A stretch of 64,000 nt of DNA from G020354785 sp964534745 (GTDB lineage Bacteria > Bacteroidota > Bacteroidia > Bacteroidales > UBA10428): positions 62,001-126,000 of the forward strand of contig CAZHQW010000001.1 in NCBI GenBank assembly GCA_964534745.1, written 5' to 3'. The position numbers and the translations under genes are program-made. Below, piece after piece: positions 53,171 through 60,739 of the stretch (positions within the stretch are counted from its first letter, which is position 1; every line of letters begins with the position of its first letter). Below the pieces are notes generated by a model. It was not told where the DNA came from and made no database searches. It saw only the letters and a list, made by a program, of their open reading frames with translations.

Positions 53171-55072
53171 ATGCAGTTAGCTGCTGTACTCAATATATCA
53201 TTTAACTTCGACTTTCTCCCCTTACTTATAGTTGCTACCCTTGCCTGGGCAATACCCATGCTGAAATCCCTGGCCAGACTCACAAAAATACCAAATCCCG
53301 TTCTTGAACTTGTACTGGGCTATATCATAGTAAGTCCCTTAATAGATAATTTTCCGGGTGACAGCGTGAGAATACTCGAATTTCTGGCCCTGACCGGTTT
53401 TATCTTCCTTATGTTTTTTACGGGTCTGGAGATAGATGTTAATAAAATCCTTTATACAATATCATTAAGAAGAATATCATTTAAACGCTTTCAGAAAAAT
53501 CCTTTCCTTTTAGGGATACTTATATATATTATAACCCTTTGCATTTCCCTCCTGTTTGCTGTCGTGATGTCAAGGTTTATCAGGATTGGCAATATATGGT
53601 ATTTTTCCCTGATAATGGTTACATCTTCTGTCGGCGTGATACTTACCGTGCTTAAAAACAGGGAGGAGCTAAATACTGAATTCGGACAGATGATTATTTC
53701 GGCTGCTGCAATTGCTGATATTTTCAGTGTTATATTATTTACCCTTTCTGCATTTATAATAGATAAAGGATTAAAAGCAGAAGTTTTCCTGATTATAGCC
53801 CTGTTTATTTTGTTCTATATTTTTTACAGGATTGGCCTCAGGCTTAAAGACTTTAAGTTTTTCAAGAAGGTTTCAAACCAGCTTGCACATGCAGACCTGC
53901 AGATAAAAATCAGGGGTACCATTTTCCTTATACTGATATTTATCGTTAGTTCACAGTTCATTGACAGGGAAGCAATATTGCTGGGTGCCTTTCTTGCAGG
54001 ATTATTGCTGTCGGTTTTTTTGTACAAGACGAGATCCCTGCTGATAATAAAGCTTGACGGGATGGGATATGGGTTTTTTATACCCATATTTTTTATAATG
54101 ATAGGAGCCCAGTTTAATGCGTCAGATTTGAGAGAGCTCGATAAATCGTTGTTTCCTTTCCTGGGCCTGCTGATACTGGCACTTTATATCGTTAAGATTA
54201 TTCCTTCCTTTCTATGGATCAGGAATTTTAAGACCAGAAAGGCAGTTGCAGGAGGAATTCTGCTGACTTCGAGGTTAAGTGTTATGATTGCTGCTGCGCA
54301 AATCGGACTGGACCTTGATATCATAAGTCCTGGTGTCAATGCCTGTTTCATTTGCATGGCTGTTATAACCTGCCTTTTTTCCCCGACCCTTTATAATATG
54401 ATAAATCCCAGGAGTATTCTCGATATAGGAAAGACAGTGGTTGTCGGGGGGAGCAGCACAGGGGTTCTTCTTCTGCGGAGACTTAAAATGCACGGCAGGG
54501 CCGGGATTATTATTGAAAAGAATAAGAAGCGCTATTCTGAAATTCTGTCCAAGGGTCTTGATGTAATACATGGGGACGGACTCGATCCCCGGGTATACAG
54601 GGAGGTAAAACTGGCACCGGGTAACCATGTTGTTATATTAACCGGTTCTGACGAGGACAATATTAATATATCATGCATGCTCCGTGAGGAATTCGGACAT
54701 GAAAAGATTATTTCCAGGGCAGGAACCTCAAAGATTGAGCTTGCGCTGCTTAGGCTGGGAGTTGATGTCATTGATGCCCCCCGTGTAATTGCTACTACTG
54801 TTGAGAACCTTATTCTAAGACCGGCAACCTACCAGGCCCTTGTTGAAACATTTGAAAGCTTTACAGTCGAAGAAATAACAGTAACAAACAGGAATATTGA
54901 AGGACTGATGGTTAAAGAGATACCTTTTCATATAGACGGATTCCTGATGCTGATAAGAAGGGGTAAAGAGATGCATGTTCCTCACGGGGACACGAACCTC
55001 CTTCCGGGGGATAATGTTATAGTATTCGGAACAAACAGGGCAGTGCAGGATTTCAGGGAGAGGCTTACTTAA
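53171..55072 (+). CDS. CPA2-type cation:proton antiporter with TrkA regulatory domains
   Basis: This 633-residue protein has an N-terminal membrane domain of about 12-13 helices (to about residue 410) with LARLTKIPNPVLELVLGYI and GLEIDVNKIL, as in KefB/CPA2 exchangers. A cytoplasmic RCK/TrkA-N domain follows (TVVVGGSSTGVLLLRRL, HGDGLDP, VILTGSDEDNINISC) and then a TrkA-C domain (about 550-633). It probably exports K+ or Na+ for H+ under ligand control by nucleotide binding. Two regions of charged insertion (RRISFKRFQK) fall between helices. Confidence 0.9.
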   Translation: MQLAAVLNISFNFDFLPLLIVATLAWAIPMLKSLARLTKIPNPVLELVLGYIIVSPLIDNFPGDSVRILEFLALTGFIFLMFFTGLEIDVNKILYTISLRRISFKRFQKNPFLLGILIYIITLCISLLFAVVMSRFIRIGNIWYFSLIMVTSSVGVILTVLKNREELNTEFGQMIISAAAIADIFSVILFTLSAFIIDKGLKAEVFLIIALFILFYIFYRIGLRLKDFKFFKKVSNQLAHADLQIKIRGTIFLILIFIVSSQFIDREAILLGAFLAGLLLSVFLYKTRSLLIIKLDGMGYGFFIPIFFIMIGAQFNASDLRELDKSLFPFLGLLILALYIVKIIPSFLWIRNFKTRKAVAGGILLTSRLSVMIAAAQIGLDLDIISPGVNACFICMAVITCLFSPTLYNMINPRSILDIGKTVVVGGSSTGVLLLRRLKMHGRAGIIIEKNKKRYSEILSKGLDVIHGDGLDPRVYREVKLAPGNHVVILTGSDEDNINISCMLREEFGHEKIISRAGTSKIELALLRLGVDVIDAPRVIATTVENLILRPATYQALVETFESFTVEEITVTNRNIEGLMVKEIPFHIDGFLMLIRRGKEMHVPHGDTNLLPGDNVIVFGTNRAVQDFRERLT

Positions 55073-55163
55073 CTTATTATAATACTACAACTGTTGCCCT
55101 CCTGATTGCTGTCTATCCGAATTCACATATTCCTTTTATCTTCCACATTATCAAAAAATATTT

Positions 55164-55199
55164 ATGATAAATATCATAATATGATAATTATCATATGAT
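55164..55199. promoter_or_regulatory. Overlapping palindromic operators upstream of the sulfur operon
   Basis: Two 14-bp sites with the core TGATnnnnATCA lie 17 bp apart: ATGATAAATATCAT (55164-55177) and ATGATAATTATCAT (55181-55194, perfect palindrome). Between them is a 7-1-7 repeat (55172-55186, TATCATA/TATGATA), and ATCATATGAT follows (55190-55199). The core matches the FNR/CRP-family half-site arrangement; a Fur-family reading is also possible. The region is 71-106 nt upstream of the flavoprotein ATG. Confidence 0.55.
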
Positions 55200-55269
55200 C
55201 AGTTGTGAACAAATTAGGTTCTCAATTGTAATATTATCAGAAAGTCAATTTAAAAATATAAATATTGAT

Positions 55270-56499
55270 ATGAAGAAACTAATTATAATAGGAGCAGGAA
55301 CAGGGGGGACGATAATGGCAAATAAACTCAGAAAATCGCTTGATGTGAGTGAATGGGAGATGACAATTATAGACAAGGAAAAAGCACATTACTATCAGCC
55401 CGGATTCCTTTTCATACCTTTCGGTGTCTATAAAAAGGAGGATGTTACCAAGTCCAAATACGACTTTATACCTGCAGGAGTAAATATTGTTAATTCAGAT
55501 GTTGACAGGATAAACGTAGAAAAAAACGAAGTAATTCTTAAAGATGGAGTAGTATTAAAATATGACTTTCTTATTATTGCCACAGGTTCGAGAATTGTTC
55601 CTGAAGAGACTGAAGGACTTAAGGGAGAATTATGGCATAAAAGCATTTTTGACTTCTATACAATTGAAGGAGCCCTGGCCCTGGCAGATTTCTTCAAGAC
55701 ATGGGAGGGAGGTGATTTGGTGCTGGATATTGCTGAAATGCCCATTAAGTGTCCGGTTGCTCCCCTCGAGTTCGTTATGTACGCCGATGCCTTTTTTGCA
55801 GAACGCGGATTGCGTGATAAGGTTAGTATAAAATTTGTCACTCCTCTTTCAGGTGCTTTCACAAGACCACGGGCCTCAGCAATACTGGGAGACATGCTTA
55901 AAAAGAAGAATATTGAAATAATACCCGATTTCAGTATATCAGAGGTTGATAACAGTAAAAAGGTTATAAGAGACTACGGAGGCAAGGAAATTAAGTTCGA
56001 TTGTCTTATTACCGTTCCTGTACATATGGGAGATGAGATGATTGAAAGAAGCGGACTGGGGGACGATTTGTCATTTGTGCCTACAGATAAATACACTCTT
56101 CAGTCCAAAGCATTCAATAATATTTTTGTGCTCGGTGATGCATCTGATATACCCACATCAAAGGCAGGTGCAGTGGTGCATTTCTCTTCCGATGTTCTGT
56201 TTGAAAATATTATATGTGCCATCGAGGACAGACCTTATACTGCAAAGTATGACGGACATTCAAATTGTTATATTGAGACAGGGCATGGCAAGGGTGCATT
56301 AATTGACTTTAATTACGAGACTGAGCCCCTTCCCGGTTATTTTCCTTTTCCTGGTATAGGACCATTCGGACTGCTGAAGGAAACCAGGATAAACCATTAC
56401 GGCAAACTGCTTTTCAGGTGGATATACTGGCATATCCTGCTTAGAGGAAAAGAACTGCCGATAAGTACAGAAATGACCATGGCCGGAAAATACCTTTAA
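55270..56499 (+). CDS. sqr: Sulfide:quinone oxidoreductase-like FAD flavoprotein
   Basis: This 409-residue two-dinucleotide-fold flavoprotein has the FAD motif LIIIGAGTGGTIMANKL at the start, ATGSRIVPEE, and a late FAD contact VLGDASDIPTSKAG. Cys161 in IKCPVAPLEF is at the position of a catalytic SQR cysteine, and Cys333 (SNCYIETGHG) is a second candidate. ATG 55270 is chosen over 55195, since the extra 25 residues precede the nucleotide fold and overlap the operator. The enzyme would oxidise sulfide to persulfide or polysulfide with electrons to quinone. DUF1641, TusE-like and DsrE2-like genes follow. Confidence 0.85.
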   Translation: MKKLIIIGAGTGGTIMANKLRKSLDVSEWEMTIIDKEKAHYYQPGFLFIPFGVYKKEDVTKSKYDFIPAGVNIVNSDVDRINVEKNEVILKDGVVLKYDFLIIATGSRIVPEETEGLKGELWHKSIFDFYTIEGALALADFFKTWEGGDLVLDIAEMPIKCPVAPLEFVMYADAFFAERGLRDKVSIKFVTPLSGAFTRPRASAILGDMLKKKNIEIIPDFSISEVDNSKKVIRDYGGKEIKFDCLITVPVHMGDEMIERSGLGDDLSFVPTDKYTLQSKAFNNIFVLGDASDIPTSKAGAVVHFSSDVLFENIICAIEDRPYTAKYDGHSNCYIETGHGKGALIDFNYETEPLPGYFPFPGIGPFGLLKETRINHYGKLLFRWIYWHILLRGKELPISTEMTMAGKYL

Positions 56500-56501
56500 A
56501 C

Positions 56502-57194
56502 ATGAAAGAAACAAACATAAGTACAGGAAAGGTGGATAATAAACTGGAAATATTAAACGAAAAGCTTGATATTATCCTTGATGAACTTGATCTGCAGAAA
56601 AGGAGGAGAGCCCAGGTCGATGACCTTATGAAGGATGTCACCATTATAGGAAAGGACTTGTTTGAAACAACAGTCAGCAGGCTTGACAAAGCCGGAATTG
56701 AAGTTAATGGCGATGATCTTGAAAAACTGCTTTTAAAGATTATAAGGAATATCAGCACATTTAATATATTACTTGACTCTTTTGAGAGTGCAAATGATCT
56801 TATTAAGGATTTATCTCCGGTAATTAGGCAGTCCGGACTGGACCTAATAAAGAAGCTTCATGATCTTGAAGAAAAGGGCTATTTTATTTTTATAAATGAA
56901 CTTCTGAATATTCTCGACAGGGTAGTTACCCATTTCAAAGCAGAAGACTTAAGGATGCTTGCCGATAATATAGTCATCATCCTTGAGACTATAAAGAATC
57001 TTACCCAGCCCGATATGCTGAAATCAATTAATAATGCTATGTCAGTATATAAAGATCTTTACACAGAGGAAATTAAAGAGGTTTCTATGTTAAAAGCTTT
57101 CAGAATGATGAATTCAAAAGACGGAAGACGTGCAATGGGATTTATAATGACACTATTAATGAATATGGCCAGGTATACAGAAAAGAATAAATAG
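56502..57194 (+). CDS. DUF1641 protein
   Basis: This 230-residue helical protein has a coiled-coil start (LEILNEKLDIILDELDLQKR) and the DUF1641 block DLRMLADNIVIILETIKNLTQPDML. RMMNSKDGRRAMGFIMTLL closes the domain. It has no signal or cofactor motif. It starts 2 nt after the SQR-like gene. DUF1641 proteins often accompany SQR-like flavoproteins, probably as a subunit or membrane-association partner (recalled association). Confidence 0.85.
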   Translation: MKETNISTGKVDNKLEILNEKLDIILDELDLQKRRRAQVDDLMKDVTIIGKDLFETTVSRLDKAGIEVNGDDLEKLLLKIIRNISTFNILLDSFESANDLIKDLSPVIRQSGLDLIKKLHDLEEKGYFIFINELLNILDRVVTHFKAEDLRMLADNIVIILETIKNLTQPDMLKSINNAMSVYKDLYTEEIKEVSMLKAFRMMNSKDGRRAMGFIMTLLMNMARYTEKNK

Positions 57195-57219
57195 AATATA
57201 AACTTTAAATATAAATATT

Positions 57220-57531
57220 ATGGCAACAAAGAATTATGACGGACATCAGATAGAAGTGAATGATGAGGGCTACATGCTCGATTCTGAACAATGGAACAGG
57301 AACATAGCAATAGCTATTGCTAAGGAAGAAGGTCTTGAACTTTCGGAAAGACATTTTAAGGTTATTGACTATATACGGGAAAAAACCCGTGACGGTGAAG
57401 CCCTGTCTCTGAGAAGGATAGGCAAATCGGGTATAGTCGATATAAAGGAGCTTTACCAGCTGTTTCCGGGTGCACCCCTGAAAAAAGCAACAAGGATAGC
57501 AGGTGTACCTAAACCGGCAAGCTGCATTTGA
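57220..57531 (+). CDS. tusE: TusE/DsrC-family sulfur carrier, single-cysteine type
   Basis: This 103-residue protein has the DsrC/TusE fold: DEGYMLDSEQWNRNIAIAIAKEEG, LSERHFKVIDYIRE and the C-terminal arm GVPKPASCI. The penultimate Cys (CysA) is present. The second DsrC cysteine, eleven residues earlier (KKAC in dissimilatory DsrC), is Thr here (KKATRIAG). It therefore resembles TusE and related carriers that bind a persulfide on one Cys. No dsrAB or mnmA is nearby. Context suggests it takes sulfane sulfur from the SQR or DsrE2 protein. Confidence 0.88.
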   Translation: MATKNYDGHQIEVNDEGYMLDSEQWNRNIAIAIAKEEGLELSERHFKVIDYIREKTRDGEALSLRRIGKSGIVDIKELYQLFPGAPLKKATRIAGVPKPASCI

Positions 57532-57559
57532 GTATATTAATCATTATAACTTGATAAAA

Positions 57560-58063
57560 ATGAACATAAAAAATAATCATCCCCTGAAAAAAGTACTTAT
57601 CATTTGTGCCAGGGGATCAATAGAAGATGTATACGCAGCCCTGGTACTTGCAAACGGGGCTGTCATGGAAGGTATAGAAACGAAACTCTTTTTTACATTT
57701 TTCGGTCTGGATGCAGTGACTAAAAACAGGATGAATAAACTTCATACTGCCACTGTTGGCAATCCCTCTCTAAGAATGCCCGGAGGATTACCGTTCCCGA
57801 CGCTAATGGGACTTATTCCCGGTGTTGAGTCCGGAGTGTCTGCAATGATGAAGAATCAAATGGATAAACTTGATATTCCCCCGGTAGATGAGTTTTTTGA
57901 TATGATCACCGCAGGGGGAGGGGAGGTTTACGCCTGTAAGCTTGGAACAGACATGTTCAAACTGAAAAAGGAAGATCTGACCGAGCATGTGAAGGATATC
58001 ATAACTGTGGGCGATTTTTACGGACTGGCTGACGGCGAAGGGACACAGATAATCTTTACCTGA
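57560..58063 (+). CDS. DsrE2/DsrE-F-H-like sulfurtransferase
   Basis: This 167-residue protein has the COG2210-type pattern VLIICARGSIEDVYAALVLANG, GIETKLFFTFFGLDAV, and a conserved Cys in EVYACKLGTDMF (about residue 125), the likely persulfide-carrying residue. It matches DsrE2-like proteins that mobilise sulfane sulfur. ATG 57560 is preferred over 57503, which overlaps the tusE end. It is the last gene of the operon and is followed by a strong terminator. Confidence 0.85.
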   Translation: MNIKNNHPLKKVLIICARGSIEDVYAALVLANGAVMEGIETKLFFTFFGLDAVTKNRMNKLHTATVGNPSLRMPGGLPFPTLMGLIPGVESGVSAMMKNQMDKLDIPPVDEFFDMITAGGGEVYACKLGTDMFKLKKEDLTEHVKDIITVGDFYGLADGEGTQIIFT

Positions 58064-58105
58064 TTTTTCGATAATTCCAGTAGACAGTTAATTGCTATGT
58101 AAGCA

Positions 58106-58146
58106 CTCTGGCGCCCCATTTTTTTGTGACGCCAGAGCTTTTTTTT
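58106..58146 (+). terminator. Rho-independent terminator after the sulfur operon
   Basis: A perfect 8-bp stem CTCTGGCG (58106-58113) / CGCCAGAG (58130-58137) with a 16-nt loop is followed by C and eight T (58139-58146). It stands 43 nt after the DsrE2-like stop. The T-run touches the 3' end of the converging Spy-like gene. Confidence 0.85.
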
Positions 58147-58660
58147 ACTGGTTGTCCGGACTGTTTCTGTGCTTGTTCCCCGGGCCCTCTCTGTGCTTGT
58201 TCCCCTGTCCACGATAATTGCAATGTTTCTTATTAAATGATCTGGTATCGAAGAATACCCTTTGCTCATCATTGAGCAGTTTTCTTATCTCCTGACGCAA
58301 AAGGGCTTTTTTCTTATTCATTTCTGTTTTTAAAGCTCCTATTTCATCAATTACCTTATATATCTTATCCATGTCAGCATTGTCTTCTGTCTGCAATGTA
58401 TTTAACCGCGCTTCTTTCTCGTTTATCTCATTTTTGTATTTAAGCATGGTCTTCATATGCGCCGTCCTGAGCTCATGGATTTTTGTCTGCTGCTCCTCCG
58501 TAAGATTAGGAATAGGATGATTAAACTGCCTGTACTGTGGAGCTGAATCGGCCATCCAGCGATTGTGGCTGTGTCTGTTCTGTGCTGTTACTACCTGACA
58601 CATGATCATTAATATTGCTCCTATCAATAATCCTGATTTTATTAAATTCGATTTTTTCAT
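58145..58660 (-). CDS. Spy/CpxP-like periplasmic protein
   Basis: This 171-residue protein has a signal peptide (about 1-26, ending TAQN). Two helical LTxxQ-type repeats are present: LTEEQQTKIHELRTAHMK and LLNDEQRVFF. A basic, His/Asn-rich tail contains GNKHR twice. The start at 58660 is preferred over an upstream ATG at 58765, because the signal peptide begins there. Spy-like proteins are periplasmic chaperones or metal-stress proteins. It is the last gene of the sigma-anti-sigma-CnrX-like series. Confidence 0.75.
   Translation of the reverse strand: MKKSNLIKSGLLIGAILMIMCQVVTAQNRHSHNRWMADSAPQYRQFNHPIPNLTEEQQTKIHELRTAHMKTMLKYKNEINEKEARLNTLQTEDNADMDKIYKVIDEIGALKTEMNKKKALLRQEIRKLLNDEQRVFFDTRSFNKKHCNYRGQGNKHREGPGNKHRNSPDNQ
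58166..58205. repeat. 16-bp direct repeat in the Spy-like gene tail
   Basis: TCTGTGCTTGTTCCCC occurs at 58166-58181 and again at 58190-58205, a 24-bp period (eight codons), and encodes the duplicated GNKHR motif of the C-terminal tail. Confidence 0.8.
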
Positions 58661-58700
58661 TTCCTTAAAATTAAAAGTTGGACAATTATTAAAATTCATT

Positions 58701-59246
58701 TCATCTTGGATGAGCAGGCCTTCCGTATTTTTTATCATGCCTGCCTCCCGGAGAAATGAAACCATCTTCTTTGTAAAGCATGGATTTGAATATCCTGGTT
58801 AGCTTTTCTTCCTGCTCTTTATTACATATGTTCTTCATTTCAATATAGTGTTTATAAGTCTGATACTTAAGCTTTGAATGGAGCATGCCTATTTCGTCAG
58901 CTATTTCCATTAGTTTTAATGTGTCAGGCTCAGGAGATGCCAGCTCATTTACAAATTCTACCCTTTTATCATGCATCTGTCCTGCCAGTTTTTTAGCTTC
59001 AGAGAAAAATTTATGCCTCGATGCCTTGAACTGGGCATGCTGGTCCGGACTGAGATTCAGGTTTTCTTCAAAAAACCTGCCGTCATGGTGCCTGTGCATT
59101 TCAATCCGTCTGTGAAAAGGCCGGGGTTCTTTTCTGTCCCCTATGTTAAGACCTAAAAAAATGGTTGTTATGGCTGAAATATTTATGACCAGCAGAATAA
59201 TTACCAGCCAGATCAGGATTCTGTATCTTGTAAAATAGGTTTTCAT
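58701..59246 (-). CDS. Membrane-anchored heavy-metal sensor/resistance protein (CnrX/Spy-like)
   Basis: This 181-residue protein has one N-terminal transmembrane helix (about 10-32) and a helical periplasmic domain starting with FFEENLNLSPDQHAQFK, the LxxxQ motif of the CnrX/CpxP group. It is rich in His near the start (RRIEMHRHHDGRFF) and in the tail, with a possible metal-binding function. It lies 12 nt downstream of the anti-sigma gene. In CnrYXH-type systems such a protein passes metal or envelope stress to the anti-sigma factor. Confidence 0.75.
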   Translation of the reverse strand: MKTYFTRYRILIWLVIILLVINISAITTIFLGLNIGDRKEPRPFHRRIEMHRHHDGRFFEENLNLSPDQHAQFKASRHKFFSEAKKLAGQMHDKRVEFVNELASPEPDTLKLMEIADEIGMLHSKLKYQTYKHYIEMKNICNKEQEEKLTRIFKSMLYKEDGFISPGGRHDKKYGRPAHPR

Positions 59247-59258
59247 ATCAATAATATT

Positions 59259-59705
59259 TTAATTTTCTAATTCCTGTGATAATAAAATACTCTCAACTGA
59301 CTCATGCTGAAAATCATTCAGATAATATGTTACTGTCTGAGATTGAGGGTCGCTGTAAGAGTATTTTTCACTATAATAACTGCCGAGTTTAAATCCCGAG
59401 AATATACCTGTTAAAATAAGCAGGGCGATAAATACCGGTCTTAGAAGCTTCACGGCAGTTTTTACAAATACTTTTGCTGCCTCTTCGTTGCTTCTTATTT
59501 TAGCGCTTATTCTGGAATAAAGAAAAGGATTAACAGCAAGTTCCTTTTCTTTTTCAATTATCTTTAAAGCTAACTCCAGTTCCCTGGCAAAATCACGGCA
59601 TATCTTACATTCTGAAAGGTGTTTGCTGATTTCTTCCTTTCTTTTTCCTGTAAGACTGCCTTCGGCAAAAAATATAAGGTCCTTATTTATGTTATTACAT
59701 TTCAT
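59259..59705 (-). CDS. Zinc-finger transmembrane anti-sigma factor
   Basis: This 148-residue protein has the N-terminal ZAS motif HLSECKIC (H-x3-C-x2-C, about residues 28-35), preceded by KEEISK. One transmembrane helix follows (about 88-107, LLRPVFIALLILTGIF), and a short periplasmic tail is rich in Ser/Tyr. It should bind the ECF sigma encoded 53 nt upstream. The gene has its own candidate ECF-type promoter in that gap. Confidence 0.85.
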   Translation of the reverse strand: MKCNNINKDLIFFAEGSLTGKRKEEISKHLSECKICRDFARELELALKIIEKEKELAVNPFLYSRISAKIRSNEEAAKVFVKTAVKLLRPVFIALLILTGIFSGFKLGSYYSEKYSYSDPQSQTVTYYLNDFQHESVESILLSQELEN

Positions 59706-59723
59706 TTTTTACCCATGTTATTA

Positions 59724-59753
59724 ATTTGACACATATCTTTTTTAAAACTGGCG
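59724..59753 (-). promoter_or_regulatory. Candidate ECF-sigma promoter before the anti-sigma gene
   Basis: On the minus strand CGCCAGTTTT (59753-59744), 10 nt, TGTGTCAAAT (59733-59724), 18 nt before the anti-sigma ATG. It shares both blocks (9 of 10 and 10 of 10) and the exact spacing with the element at 60374-60403 upstream of the sigma gene. Confidence 0.5.
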
Positions 59754-59758
59754 CGCCA

Positions 59759-60334
59759 TTATAATTTTTTTTTGTAATGCACATAGAGTTTTTTCTGAAG
59801 ATTTATCTTGGCTCTGTGAATTAGTGACTCGACAGCAGGCAAAGATGTATTCATTATTTCTGCAATTTCCTTATAGGACAGATCTTCGTATTTGTTAAGT
59901 ATAAATGCTATACGCTGGTTTGTCGAAAGTGCGCTGACTGCCCTGAACAGTATCCGGGCCCTTTCGTTTTGCTCAATATTTTCATCAGGTCTTATGCTAT
60001 TGTCTTCAATTTTACTTAGCCTGTTTTTATCACTGCCAAATAATGATTCTAAACTGGCAAGGTTTCTCTTTATTTTATTTTTACGCAGATAATTCAGTGA
60101 CTTGTTCACTGCTATTCTGTACAGCCATGTTGTCAGCTTTGCTTCGCCCCTGAAATTATGAATGGACTGGTATACTTCAATAAATACATCCTGTACAATA
60201 TCTTCACAGTCTTCTTTATTATGAATAAACCCATTACAAATTTTAAAGACAGTTGATTGATGCTTTTCAACAAATATCCTGAATACATGTTGGTTGCCCT
60301 TGCCTATTTCTCTTACTAATTCCTTGTCAGTCAT
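59759..60334 (-). CDS. ECF-type RNA polymerase sigma factor
   Basis: This 191-residue sigma-70 family protein has region 2 (about 22-88, VFKICNGFIHNKEDCEDIVQDVF, LTTWLYRIAVNKSLNYL). Region 4 is at about 130-180 (LSTNQRIAFILNKYEDLSYKEIAEIMN, VESLIHRAKINLQKKL). A long linker lies between (FGSDKNRLSKIEDNS). With the anti-sigma and CnrX/Spy-like genes it forms an envelope or metal stress regulon core. A repeated promoter element upstream suggests autoregulation. Confidence 0.92.
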   Translation of the reverse strand: MTDKELVREIGKGNQHVFRIFVEKHQSTVFKICNGFIHNKEDCEDIVQDVFIEVYQSIHNFRGEAKLTTWLYRIAVNKSLNYLRKNKIKRNLASLESLFGSDKNRLSKIEDNSIRPDENIEQNERARILFRAVSALSTNQRIAFILNKYEDLSYKEIAEIMNTSLPAVESLIHRAKINLQKKLYVHYKKKL

Positions 60335-60373
60335 TTATGCAGATTACACGGACTAAGGTAGCGCATATTTTTC

Positions 60374-60403
60374 ATTTGACACAGAACAGAAAAAAAACTT
60401 GCG
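60374..60403 (-). promoter_or_regulatory. Candidate autoregulated ECF-sigma promoter
   Basis: On the minus strand CGCAAGTTTT (60403-60394), 10 nt, TGTGTCAAAT (60383-60374), 39 nt before the sigma ATG. The -10-like block contains the GTC core frequent in ECF promoters. A near copy with identical spacing lies before the anti-sigma gene. Confidence 0.5.
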
Positions 60404-60446
60404 GTAAGATTTATAGCTGCGTTAATTTCAAACTTATTAACCTGTG

Positions 60447-60638
60447 TCAGTAGTTAGCCCGGCAGGTAAGATTCGACAATGCCTTATCAATAGAGAAGTT
60501 GAATATAGGCCATTCAATATACCTTATTTTTTTAGCTCGCTCAATTGCCTGTCTTGACAATATTCGTGCCTGCTGAAATGCCGTTTTGTCCCCTATCCTT
60601 TTAGGAAAATTAAGTCCGTTTGCAGATAATATAGTCAT
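60447..60638 (-). CDS. Possible small protein, unknown
   Basis: An open frame of 63 residues lies in the 405-nt space between the sigma operon and the aminotransferase. It is basic in the middle (RQAIERAKKIRYIEW), has no signal peptide or known motif, and nothing overlaps it on either strand. It could be a real small gene, a decayed remnant or chance. I recognise nothing in it. Confidence 0.25.
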   Translation of the reverse strand: MTILSANGLNFPKRIGDKTAFQQARILSRQAIERAKKIRYIEWPIFNFSIDKALSNLTCRANY

Positions 60639-60739
60639 GACAACCTCTTTCTTTATAAGAATTCACTTATAAAGTTAATCAAGGATTTGGGCTAATTCAA
60701 AGTTAAACAGATGAGATAGCTTATCCTAACCAGGTGATT

